NCBI GenBank assembly: GCA_029212955.1
Contig: JARGOW010000102.1
Location: 1 to 6,843, forward strand
Length of the DNA stretch: 6,843 bases
Reading direction: 5' to 3'
DNA from: Planctomycetota bacterium
GTDB taxonomy: Bacteria > Planctomycetota > UBA1135 > GCA-002686595
The position numbers were made by a program, and so were the translations under genes. Below, piece by piece: positions 1 to 6,194 of the stretch. Below the pieces are notes generated by a model. That model was not told the DNA's origin. It ran no database searches and saw nothing but the letters and a program-made list of their open reading frames with translations. The first letter of the stretch is position 1. Each line of letters starts with the position of its first letter.

Positions 1-784
1 AGATGCCAGCAGCGGACATGGCGCGCTGGATATCGGCCCAGCAATCGCGCTTTTTGGCCGGTTCCTGGAGCAGCTCGGACGGGGCGAAGGTGGGCACGAT
101 ATGCCGCCCGAGACGGTCGTATGTGGCGTTTCGAATTTCCGCGAGGGGAGATTTTGTGCCCAGAAGAAAATTGGCGGGGCCCTGTCCGAGGGGGATCAAC
201 ACCGCGGGGGAGCCCAATTCCAATTGGCGCTGGAACCAGGGGGCGCACAGGCTGATCTCCTGGTCGGTGGGAGTTCGGCCCCCAGGGGTGGGGCATTTGA
301 CCAGGTGGGTGATGGTGACGCGTCCACGGTCCAGGCCCATCCCCTTTTCGATGATGTCGGTCAAAAGTTGGCCTGGGGCCCCCGAGAAGGGGATTCCAGA
401 GCGATTGTCGTCGGGGCTGGGGGATTCGCCCAGGAAGAGGATGTGCCCGGGTTTCGGGGCCCCTTCGCTGAAAACGGGGTTCTCGCGGCCCTGGTGGAGG
501 GAGCATGCCTGGCATGCGGCGGCTTCCTGGCCGAGTTGCTCCATATTGGGGCACGCGGCGGCCCTGGCGGCCTGGGAAGCGGGGGTGGCCGCCGCGGGCG
601 CCGCGGGCGGCGCTTCGGGTGGGGCCTCGATGTTCGCCGGTTGGATCGCCTGGGGGGGTGTATCGATTTGAGACTGCGCTGGGGCGCCGGGGGGCATGCG
701 GCGTGCTCCCAGGCGGCCGCGCCGCTGCACGGTTTTTTGCAGGCCCAGGGCCAGGGCGGCCAATTCGTCGTGGGCGTCGCTCAT
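1..784 (-). CDS. Uracil-DNA glycosylase-like protein, Fe-S family 4 type (3' end beyond window)
   Basis: Reading from ATG at 784 gives 261 codons with no stop before the window edge, so the C-terminus is missing. Residues 30-77 are a Pro/Ala-rich linker, often seen ahead of this domain. From residue 88 the protein follows family 4 uracil-DNA glycosylases, which excise uracil from DNA for base excision repair. It has CQAC (C91, C94), C164 in LVKC and C180 in SLCAPW, the four cysteines expected to hold a [4Fe-4S] cluster, and GIPFSGAPGQLL (130-141) matches the family GxPFxGxAGQLL block. The active-site motifs deviate: GESPSPDD (119-126) stands for GE(A/G)PG, H160 sits where ITNVVKC has Asn, and A234 in TFAPSELL replaces the motif-2 His of YHPAxLL. 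The fold is confident; uracil excision is not. The start codon overlaps the mtaB stop as ATGA, so translation is probably coupled to mtaB. Confidence 0.85.
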   Translation of the reverse strand, partial: MSDAHDELAALALGLQKTVQRRGRLGARRMPPGAPAQSQIDTPPQAIQPANIEAPPEAPPAAPAAATPASQAARAAACPNMEQLGQEAAACQACSLHQGRENPVFSEGAPKPGHILFLGESPSPDDNRSGIPFSGAPGQLLTDIIEKGMGLDRGRVTITHLVKCPTPGGRTPTDQEISLCAPWFQRQLELGSPAVLIPLGQGPANFLLGTKSPLAEIRNATYDRLGRHIVPTFAPSELLQEPAKKRDCWADIQRAMSAAGI

Positions 785-2124
785 GCGGGCGATCCCTGGG
801 CCGTGGGTTGGCCGATGGGGGTGCCGTTCAAGACAACCTTATAGGAGCGCTTTTCTGGGGTGGAGTCGAGGGCTTCCTTTTCTTCCACGGAAACGCGCAC
901 GCGCAGGCACGGGGGCGGGGGGCCTTCGATCAAGCTCGGATCCACTTGGATGCGTTGGTAGCGTCCGGAAAGGCCCGAAAAGCCCTCCATGATGACGGTC
1001 TCTTCCACCCCTTCCAGGCTGCGGGCGTACATCTCCGACGACTGGCTGGCCCATTCGGAGAGGCGCATGCGGCGATCGCGCACCTGTTCGGGCTGGACAG
1101 CATTCCCCATGGTGGCTGCTGGGGTGCCGGCGCGGGCGGAGAAGGGGAAGATGTGCATGCGGCAGAAACCAGCTTGGCGGGAGGTTTCGAGGGTCTCCAG
1201 GAAATGGGCTTCGGTTTCGCCGGGGAAGCCCACGAGAACGTCCGCGGACAGGGCTGGGCGGTCCAAGCGTCCGCGAATGCGGTCACAGGCGGCCAGGTAT
1301 TGGTCCGTGTCGTACCAGCGGTTCATGGCCACCAGGATGTCGTTGGATCCCGACTGCAGGGGCAGGTGCAGGTGGGGTGCGATGCGCTCCGGGTGGCCGG
1401 CCATCAGATCCAATGTGCGGTCGCAGACCTCGGTGGCCTCGATGGAGGAAAGGCGCACGCGGAAGTCGAGGGGTGCCCCATCCTCGGCCCGGAGTTCCAG
1501 GTCGACCAGGGCTTGCAGCAGGTCGGGCAGGGCCAACCCCAGGTCCCGTCCCCAATGTCCGATGTGAATGCCGCACAGCACGATCTCCACATGGCCGGCA
1601 CGTACCAGTCGTTCGACCTCGGCTTGCAATTCGGGGGCCGGGCGGCTCTGGCTGCGGCCCCGGACGCCGGGGATGATGCAGAAGGAGCAGGCCTGGTCGC
1701 AGCCATCTTGGATTTTTAGAAACGCCCGAGTATGGCCTTGAAACTGGGTAATACCGGCTGGAATGCCCAGTTCCTCGGGACTGACTTCGTGGCCCAATTC
1801 CCGCAGGAAATTGACAGGGCGTTTGGCTTCCCCGTTGCCCAGGACCCAGCGCACGCCGGGTAGCTCGCGCAGGATTTCCGGTTCGTTTTCTGCCAGGCAC
1901 CCGGTCACGCAAACCTGTGTTTCCGGCTGCTCCCGGTGGACCCTGCGGATGAGTTGGCGAGCCTTTCGGCCGGCCTCGGCGGTGACGGTGCAGGTGTTCA
2001 CCACGAGTAGATCGCAGTTTTCCTTTTGTTCGGCAAGGCCCCGGCGGAGCAGGGCTTCCCGGAGGACCTGGGTGTCATATTGGTTGGCCTTGCAGCCAAA
2101 CGTTACGAAGCGGACTGATTTCAC
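781..2124 (-). CDS. mtaB: tRNA (N6-threonylcarbamoyladenosine(37)-C2)-methylthiotransferase MtaB
   Basis: MtaB is a radical-SAM enzyme that turns t6A37 into ms2t6A37 in ANN-decoding tRNAs. The 447-residue product is close to the usual family length. The N-terminal methylthiotransferase domain has the three cluster cysteines C11 (GCKANQYDTQ, typical of the MtaB branch), C45 (NTCTVT) and C76 (VTGCLAE). The radical-SAM domain has CDQACSFC (C142, C146, C149) in RAFLKIQDGCDQACSFCIIP, then LHLPLQSGS (252-260) and VLVGFPGETE (297-306). The last ~75 residues fit a TRAM-type RNA-binding domain, less clearly conserved. The start is GTG at 2124: an in-frame TAA lies only four codons upstream (2134-2136), and the family motif begins at residue 7, so no longer form is possible. 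I see no Shine-Dalgarno ahead of it. It is first in a two-gene operon with the glycosylase and divergent from the TPR lipoprotein. Confidence 0.95.
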   Translation of the reverse strand: MKSVRFVTFGCKANQYDTQVLREALLRRGLAEQKENCDLLVVNTCTVTAEAGRKARQLIRRVHREQPETQVCVTGCLAENEPEILRELPGVRWVLGNGEAKRPVNFLRELGHEVSPEELGIPAGITQFQGHTRAFLKIQDGCDQACSFCIIPGVRGRSQSRPAPELQAEVERLVRAGHVEIVLCGIHIGHWGRDLGLALPDLLQALVDLELRAEDGAPLDFRVRLSSIEATEVCDRTLDLMAGHPERIAPHLHLPLQSGSNDILVAMNRWYDTDQYLAACDRIRGRLDRPALSADVLVGFPGETEAHFLETLETSRQAGFCRMHIFPFSARAGTPAATMGNAVQPEQVRDRRMRLSEWASQSSEMYARSLEGVEETVIMEGFSGLSGRYQRIQVDPSLIEGPPPPCLRVRVSVEEKEALDSTPEKRSYKVVLNGTPIGQPTAQGSPA

Positions 2125-2174
2125 GGGGGCAGTTTACTGGGAAGGGACCCTGGGGACGGGTGGAAATCGAGGGA

Positions 2175-2202
2175 TTGGGTTGCCGGGCTGCTTTGGTATT
2201 CT
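2175..2202 (+). promoter_or_regulatory. Putative sigma-70-type promoter of the TPR lipoprotein gene
   Basis: TTGGGT (2175-2180), a 16-base spacer and TATTCT (2197-2202) form a candidate -35/-10 pair, and TG at 2194-2195 makes it an extended -10. A transcription start near 2209 would place the ATG at 2212 at the very 5' end and leave a leader of about 33 bases before the ATG at 2242, which agrees with the start chosen from the signal peptide. Seen by eye only. Confidence 0.4.
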
Positions 2203-2241
2203 ACCCATCGAATGCGAACCTACAATTCCTCGCCCCGAACC

Positions 2242-3669
2242 ATGTCGGACCTGCGCGCCCTATCCCTTCCTTTGATCTGTGCCCTTGGGTTGATCGGCGT
2301 GACGGCTTGTTCCGACACGGAAACGCCCGTGGATCCGGGGGTGGGAGGGGCCGAGTTTCCGATCACCCTCACCGAACGCAGTCAGGATCCCAGGGTGGAG
2401 TCCTTGCGCAGGGCCCTGGCCGACGGTTGGCAGGACGTGGCCGCCGAGTTGTATGCGGACCTGAAGGATTTGCCGGAGCTAGGCGTGGAGTCGGACCTGC
2501 TGGGTGCGCGCTTGGCAGCCATGGCGGGGGATGCGATCGAAAGCACGCGCCTGCTCGAAGCGGCGAAATTGAAGGAGCCCAAGGACGCCCGGGTCTGGGC
2601 CACGGCGGCCGAGCTGGCCATGGAAGCCGGGCGTGCGGATACGGCATTGGATGAATGGAAGAAAGGGCGTGCGGCCTGCGGTTTGACCCCGGAGATTCTG
2701 CGCGCCGAAGGCATCCTGGCCATTTTCCAGAATGGGGTCGGTCAGGGACGGCGGGGTGTGGCCCTGTTGGAAAAGGCCGTCCTGCTGGATCCTGAGTTGC
2801 CCTTCTTGGAATGGCCCCTTTCCGAGGCCCATCGCCTGTTCGCCCAGGAGTTGGCGGGGGCGAAGACCGAGCTTGCGATCGAGCATTGCGAAAAGGCCGT
2901 AGCGCTGAGTGCGGACAATCTGGAAGCCCAGGAGCTTCTGGGGGATCTGTACATGACCGCGGGCCGCTGGGGCGATGGCATTCAGATCTTCGAGGGCCTG
3001 GTTGCCGAGGGCCGGCCCCTGGAGGCCAAGGTCGCGCTGTTTAGCAAGCAGGCGGGCGTGGTTGCCCTTCAGAAAGGGAACCGGGATTTGGCGGTGGATT
3101 ACTTCGACCGGGCCCGGGAGCTCGGTTTGACCGACGAGGAGCTTGGATCGGGCGCCACCGTGTTGCGCGAGGAGGGTCGACGGCGCCTGGAATCGGCCAA
3201 GGAAGCCATGGCCGCCAAGGAAATGGAAACCGTTTGGGACCTTTTGGACCAGGCCAATCGCTATTGGCCCGAGTCGGTCGAAGTACGCGAGGCCTGCGCG
3301 GAGGCCTTCGTACGCAAGGGCCTGACCGCCTTTTCGGAGGATCGTTTGGAGGACGCCCTGGTGGAATTCGAAAACGCTCTGGGTTGGGATTCGGAGTCGA
3401 TCATGGCCCGGCACCTTCTGGGCAATGCCCACATGGAATTGGGACAATACGCTGAGGCCGCCAAGGCCTGGCATCTGGTGGTGGATACGGCCCGGCTCAA
3501 CGGGTTGATCTTGCCCGATCCCGTGCACCTGTCCCTGGCCCGGGCTTTGGCCTTGGACGAGAAAGCGGCGGAAGCCCGACAGGTGCTCAACGAATACCTG
3601 GAGTTTGAGCCTCGAGGTCCCTTCGAGGATGAGACCCGCGAGCTTCTGGCGGTCCTGGCGGGTCAATAA
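2242..3669 (+). CDS. TPR-repeat lipoprotein
   Basis: The 475-residue product begins with a lipoprotein signal peptide: Arg at residue 5, a hydrophobic stretch, then the lipobox V-T-A-C with C23 as the expected lipidation site. The mature protein should be membrane-anchored outside the cytoplasm. The rest is helical with tetratricopeptide-like repeats, the clearest around residues 228-257 (LLGDLYMTAGRW), 264-295 (VVALQKGNRDLAVDYFDRA), 355-383 (AFSEDRLEDALVEFENAL), 389-418 (LLGNAHMELGQYAEAAKAW) and 430-458. TPR arrays bind proteins, so a scaffold or assembly role in the envelope is likely, but no partner can be named. An ATG at 2212 would add ten residues before the signal peptide. I prefer 2242 because it puts the charged residue right before the hydrophobic core and because the candidate promoter lies too close to 2212. 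It ends in TAA, is divergent from mtaB, and is followed after 185 bases by the SPOR-like membrane protein gene. Confidence 0.9.
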   Translation: MSDLRALSLPLICALGLIGVTACSDTETPVDPGVGGAEFPITLTERSQDPRVESLRRALADGWQDVAAELYADLKDLPELGVESDLLGARLAAMAGDAIESTRLLEAAKLKEPKDARVWATAAELAMEAGRADTALDEWKKGRAACGLTPEILRAEGILAIFQNGVGQGRRGVALLEKAVLLDPELPFLEWPLSEAHRLFAQELAGAKTELAIEHCEKAVALSADNLEAQELLGDLYMTAGRWGDGIQIFEGLVAEGRPLEAKVALFSKQAGVVALQKGNRDLAVDYFDRARELGLTDEELGSGATVLREEGRRRLESAKEAMAAKEMETVWDLLDQANRYWPESVEVREACAEAFVRKGLTAFSEDRLEDALVEFENALGWDSESIMARHLLGNAHMELGQYAEAAKAWHLVVDTARLNGLILPDPVHLSLARALALDEKAAEARQVLNEYLEFEPRGPFEDETRELLAVLAGQ

Positions 3670-3723
3670 TCCCCGGGCGATCCCAAAGTTAGTCCTGACA
3701 GGGGACGCTAGCGAAGAGCGCGC

Positions 3724-3752
3724 TTGATTCGGGCCAGGCCGCTTTCTACGGT
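3724..3752 (+). promoter_or_regulatory. Weak candidate promoter for the SPOR-like protein gene
   Basis: TTGATT (3724-3729) and TACGGT (3747-3752) are separated by 17 bases, matching four and three of six consensus bases. If real, transcription would start near 3759, about 95 bases before the gene. The spacer overlaps the left arm of the inverted repeat at 3737-3796, so the two readings compete. Low confidence. Confidence 0.2.
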
Positions 3753-3796
3753 TCGAAATGCTCGTGGTGGTCGGGGTCTGTCCCCGGAGAGCGGCC
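3737..3796 (+). repeat. Imperfect inverted repeat with nested hairpin in the intergenic gap
   Basis: Bases 3737-3746 (GGCCGCTTTC) pair with 3787-3796 (GAGAGCGGCC) over ten positions with one G-U. Directly inside and abutting the right arm, CGGGG (3772-3776) pairs with CCCCG (3782-3786) around the loop TCTGT. The two helices would stack end to end, leaving 3747-3771 as an unpaired arm. No T-run follows, so it is not a standard intrinsic terminator. It could be a structured leader of the next gene, a 3' stabiliser of the TPR transcript, or a protein-binding site. Confidence 0.45.
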
Positions 3797-3841
3797 GTGG
3801 GGGTCGTTCGGTGTCCAGGAGCATCGATTGAACGAATCCAC

Positions 3842-3850
3842 GGGAGGTGG
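3842..3850 (+). promoter_or_regulatory. Shine-Dalgarno site of the SPOR-like protein gene
   Basis: GGGAGGTGG contains GGAGG with seven bases between it and the ATG at 3855. This decides the start against a TTG codon at 3828 in the same frame. It is the only strong ribosome-binding site among the starts in this window. Confidence 0.75.
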
Positions 3851-3854
3851 ATCC

Positions 3855-4739
3855 ATGGCGAGACGTCGCGGAAACATGCTGGAGGCCTTTCAGGTCTCCC
3901 GCGAAAAGAGTTTGCAGGCCCAACGGGCCGCCGAGAAGGCCGTGCAGCGAGAGGGCGAGGGGTTGCCCAATGATTCCGTGGCCCAGCGCCTTCAGCGCAA
4001 GGTCAAGGGGCTGACAGGCCCTGCGGGGTCCATCGCGGAAGCGCCGGCCCCCGTAAAAACGAAAGGCCTGCTCGATTTAGCCCAGGATTCGGCTGCGGCC
4101 ACCAAGGCCCGGTCCGCCAGGCCGGTGGTGGACTTCCCCGAACCCGGAGCCGCTGCCGCGAAAAAGGAGTTGGATCGCAGCATTACCCTGGCCATGGGGC
4201 CGGTGGGGCTGTTTGTCTCGGCCTTGGCTCTTATCACGATCTCCTTCTGGGGTGGCTATCGCATCGGGGAACGCCATGGCTCTGCCGGCGTGACCGATGA
4301 TGGCACCGCTGGGGTGCAGCAAGCGGCCTGGATGGACCTTTCAGCGGTTCCCCAGGACCTGCCGGACCCCGGTGCGGTTCCCGATCTGGGGCCCCAAGCC
4401 GTGGCCGGGGCGGAAACCCTGGCCGATGGCACCTACAACGCTGCCGATCTGGCTTTTGAGGATCCGAGCAATCACTTCACCCTGGTTGTGGATCAGCACA
4501 GCAACAACGATGTGGGTTGGGATCGGGCCTTGGCCAGCTACCAATACCTGCGTTCTGAGGGCTTTCCGGCCATCTACCCCCGGGAACGGGGTGCGGTGGT
4601 GTACTTGCTCGTGGGAGCTGCCCCCGATGGGCAAGCCCTGGAGGCATTGCTCAAGGAAGTACACTCCTTGGCGTACCCAGGCAGCACGAGCCGCACCTTC
4701 AGCTCGGCCTTTCAGGAGAAAATCGAGAATTTCTTCTAG
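3855..4739 (+). CDS. Single-pass membrane protein with SPOR-like C-terminal domain
   Basis: The 294-residue product has three parts. Residues 1-108 are hydrophilic, rich in Arg, Lys, Gln and Ala, partly helical, and should be cytoplasmic. Residues about 111-134 (ending ALALITISFWGGY) form one transmembrane helix, with positive charges on the N-side pointing to N-in, C-out. After an acidic, Pro/Gly-rich linker, residues about 207-292 look like a SPOR-type alpha/beta fold: a strand FTLVVDQ, a helix with ALASYQYLRSEGFP, a strand with AVVYLLVG, and a helix DGQALEALLKEVHSL. SPOR domains bind denuded peptidoglycan at division sites, so an envelope or division role is possible. The assignment rests on the strand-helix pattern and is moderate. 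The start is fixed by the Shine-Dalgarno at 3842-3850. It stops at TAG; the preceding gene is the TPR lipoprotein in the same direction. Confidence 0.85.
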   Translation: MARRRGNMLEAFQVSREKSLQAQRAAEKAVQREGEGLPNDSVAQRLQRKVKGLTGPAGSIAEAPAPVKTKGLLDLAQDSAAATKARSARPVVDFPEPGAAAAKKELDRSITLAMGPVGLFVSALALITISFWGGYRIGERHGSAGVTDDGTAGVQQAAWMDLSAVPQDLPDPGAVPDLGPQAVAGAETLADGTYNAADLAFEDPSNHFTLVVDQHSNNDVGWDRALASYQYLRSEGFPAIYPRERGAVVYLLVGAAPDGQALEALLKEVHSLAYPGSTSRTFSSAFQEKIENFF

Positions 4740-4796
4740 GGGCTAGGCCTTCCCTCCTGGCTTCCCGGCGCTAAACTATCGCGCTTCCAGACGGCT

Positions 4797-4830
4797 CCGG
4801 ATGTTTTTCGGGGCCCCTTCCACATCCAGG
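4797..4830 (+). other. Hairpin in the leader of the small basic protein gene
   Basis: CCGGATGT (4797-4804) pairs with ACATCCAGG (4822-4830), eight pairs with A4828 bulged. The 17-base loop includes the palindrome GGGGCCCC (4810-4817). A smaller five-pair stem follows (4839-4843 with 4852-4856). Both lie before the ATG at 4890, so they could shape the mRNA leader. No T-run makes it a terminator of the preceding gene. Confidence 0.4.
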
Positions 4831-4889
4831 CCGCCGGCTTGGACCGATCGTTCCAAAGTCTTCGTAAGCTCCAAGAGTTTCCCAGCACC

Positions 4890-5096
4890 ATGTCCATCCA
4901 TCCCAGCCTCAAAGGCATTGACACCCTGGTGGGTGAGCGCAGCGTCTTTACCCGTAAAGAGCGTCTTCAGCAACTTCTGAAAGAAGGCAAAGTCGCCGCT
5001 GACGGTTCCGTCTACGGTCTTCCCAAGGTCCGCACCAAGTTCAAGGTGAAGGCCAAGAAGAAGGCCAAGAAGGACGACGAAGACGAGAAGAAGTAG
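4890..5096 (+). CDS. Small basic protein (PVC-group family of unknown function)
   Basis: This 68-residue protein has two parts. Residues 1-50 include a Ser-Leu-Lys start, [20 protein letters not shown] and [10 protein letters not shown]. The tail from about residue 51 is almost entirely Lys, Ala, Asp and Glu. The pattern of an N-terminal short block, a (V/L)xTRxERL helix, a GLPKVR motif and a Lys-rich tail matches, from memory, a small basic protein family widespread in Planctomycetes and related phyla. Its function is not established; the charge suggests binding to RNA or ribosomes, which is inference. ATG at 4890 is chosen because family members start at this point. A TTG at 4839 in frame would add 17 residues that look like leader sequence. 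No clear Shine-Dalgarno is present. It ends in TAG shortly before queE. Confidence 0.85.
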   Translation: MSIHPSLKGIDTLVGERSVFTRKERLQQLLKEGKVAADGSVYGLPKVRTKFKVKAKKKAKKDDEDEKK

Positions 5097-5106
5097 GATC
5101 CTTGCG

Positions 5107-5125
5107 CGCCCGATTCCTTCGGGCG
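5107..5125 (+). terminator. Perfect 7-bp hairpin after the small basic protein gene
   Basis: CGCCCGA (5107-5113) and TCGGGCG (5119-5125) pair perfectly around TTCCT, eleven bases after the TAG at 5094-5096. No run of T follows, so a classical intrinsic terminator is not complete. It may stabilise the 3' end of this short mRNA or attenuate read-through into queE. Confidence 0.4.
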
Positions 5126-5236
5126 AGCCGCTTGGGGATTGCAGCCGCTTGGCGTGCGCAATACGGGGTTTTCCCCGTGGAAGAGACTCGCAGCGAAGCA
5201 CAAATTGCAGCGCGAGGATTGCGCGAAGCTCCCATT

Positions 5237-6016
5237 ATGGAAGTTTTCGCGTCGATTCAGGGGGAAGGATTGTACGTGGGGCAGCCGCAGGTTTTTTTAC
5301 GCCTGGCCGGTTGCCCTTTGCGTTGTACCTGGTGTGACACGCCCGGGTCCTGGAAGCTTCGAGACGGGGCAACGGCCCGCATCATGACGCCGGACTGACC
5401 CATGCGGGAGGAGGGTTGGGCCACGCCGCAGGCATTGACATACATCGGAGCCGTGGAACCACGGGAGCCCCGCCCGGTCAGTATCACCGGGGGCGAACCG
5501 CTGCTCTGGCCCGATTTCATTCTGGCCTTGGCCACCATGGTGGGGGAGCGACCCTTGCACCTGGAGACCGCGGGGGCCCACCCCGGGGCCCTGGCCCGCG
5601 TGGCCGACGTGTTTGACCATATCAGTTTGGACCTCAAACTTCCCGGGGACATGGGCGAGCCGGTCCCCCTGGATGGTTTGCCCGAATCTCCAGAGCACGC
5701 CCGCGAAAATGTACCTGGCGAGGCTTCGGAGTGGCGCGAAGCGCGCCGCGCCTGCCTCTCCGTGATCGCCGAACGCGACGCCTGCGCCAAGGTTGTGGTG
5801 GCGGCGGGCCACCAGGTACACGACTACGCACCCCTCTTCGAGGATCTGGCCAACCTGGCCCCCGAAGTTCCCCTCTACATCCAGCCGGCCACTCCCATGG
5901 GTGGGGCCGAAGCCCCTTCCCCGGAATTCCTCGAGGACCTCTTGGAGGATGCCCGGGATCTGGGTCTCAACGTGCGTGTGGTTCCCCAGGTCCACCGCTT
6001 CATGGGCATCGCCTGA
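5237..6016 (+). pseudogene. queE: 7-carboxy-7-deazaguanine synthase QueE, frame interrupted by an in-frame TGA
   Basis: QueE is the radical-SAM enzyme that contracts 6-carboxy-tetrahydropterin to 7-carboxy-7-deazaguanine, the precursor of preQ0 and queuosine. Counting from ATG 5237, residues 6-11 are SIQGEG and C26, C30 and C33 form the CxxxCxxC site in [14 protein letters not shown]. Codon 54 (5396-5398) is TGA. After CCC the same frame continues from ATG 5402 for 204 residues with ITGGEPLLW (the GGEP SAM-binding motif), LETAGAH, HISLDLKLPGD, and a C-terminus VPLYIQPATPMGG and VVPQVHRFMGIA. Total length would be 259 codons, within the family range. Each half lacks residues the other holds, so neither 5237-5398 nor 5402-6016 should work alone unless the TGA is read through or the parts assemble. 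The 5' end is uncertain: the frame is open upstream with GTG 5177, TTG 5132 and TTG 5102, and the stretch [18 protein letters not shown] could be coding. Sequencing error is possible. Confidence 0.85.
5396..5398 (+). other. In-frame TGA within queE
   Basis: TGA falls between ...ARIMTPD and PMREEGWATPQAL in one continuous frame, so one base substitution rather than an indel explains it; CGA (Arg), GGA or TGG (Trp) are one step away. The context is TGA-C. TGA is used as a genuine stop for mtaB (781-783) and at the end of queE itself (6014-6016), so a genome-wide recoding is unlikely. Confidence 0.9.
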
Positions 6017-6194
6017 TTACGCCCCATTTCCTATCACCGAGCTGCTAACGCCTGGAGAAGCCCCCCGCTTCCCTGATTTTGCTAGCCTTGGCCGTCGCCT
6101 TTCCACGACCCCCCGGGATCGGAAGCGCAACAAGCAACCCCTGCTGCGGAGAATGAATCCGCGAAGTTTCATGTCAACGACCGCGTCCAAAACC

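Noticed and set aside
3..1719. Long plus-strand open frames opposite the glycosylase and mtaB (3-671, 101-844, 505-1719)
   Set aside because: They are antisense to well-supported genes, have Gly/Ala/Arg-rich low-complexity translations and no recognisable domain; typical of high-GC DNA.
2479..3666. 395-codon minus-strand open frame opposite the TPR lipoprotein
   Set aside because: The plus strand has a signal peptide, lipobox and TPR pattern; the antisense translation has no family features.
3750..3760. GGTTCGAAATG resembling a tRNA T-arm loop
   Set aside because: The flanking bases cannot form the five-pair T stem and no acceptor, D or anticodon arms are found around it.
3828..3854. TTG start at 3828 for the SPOR-like protein
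   Set aside because: It would place the strong Shine-Dalgarno inside the coding region; ATG 3855 is correctly spaced from it.
4839..4889. TTG start at 4839 giving a 17-residue extension of the small basic protein
   Set aside because: The extension lies over the leader stem, has no ribosome-binding site, and the family N-terminus fits ATG 4890.
5396..5422. Selenocysteine insertion at the queE TGA
   Set aside because: A short stem can be drawn starting at the TGA (5396-5401 with 5413-5418, two wobbles), but it does not have the spacing and loop of a bacterial SECIS. No Cys or Sec is expected at this place in QueE, and no selenium gene is in view.
781..6016. Reassigned genetic code with TGA as tryptophan
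   Set aside because: TGA ends mtaB and queE at the expected family C-termini, and Trp is coded by TGG throughout, so only one site would need recoding.
6017..6152. Search for a terminator or promoter in the queE-der gap
   Set aside because: Only four-pair stems and poor -10/-35 matches are visible; nothing supportable.
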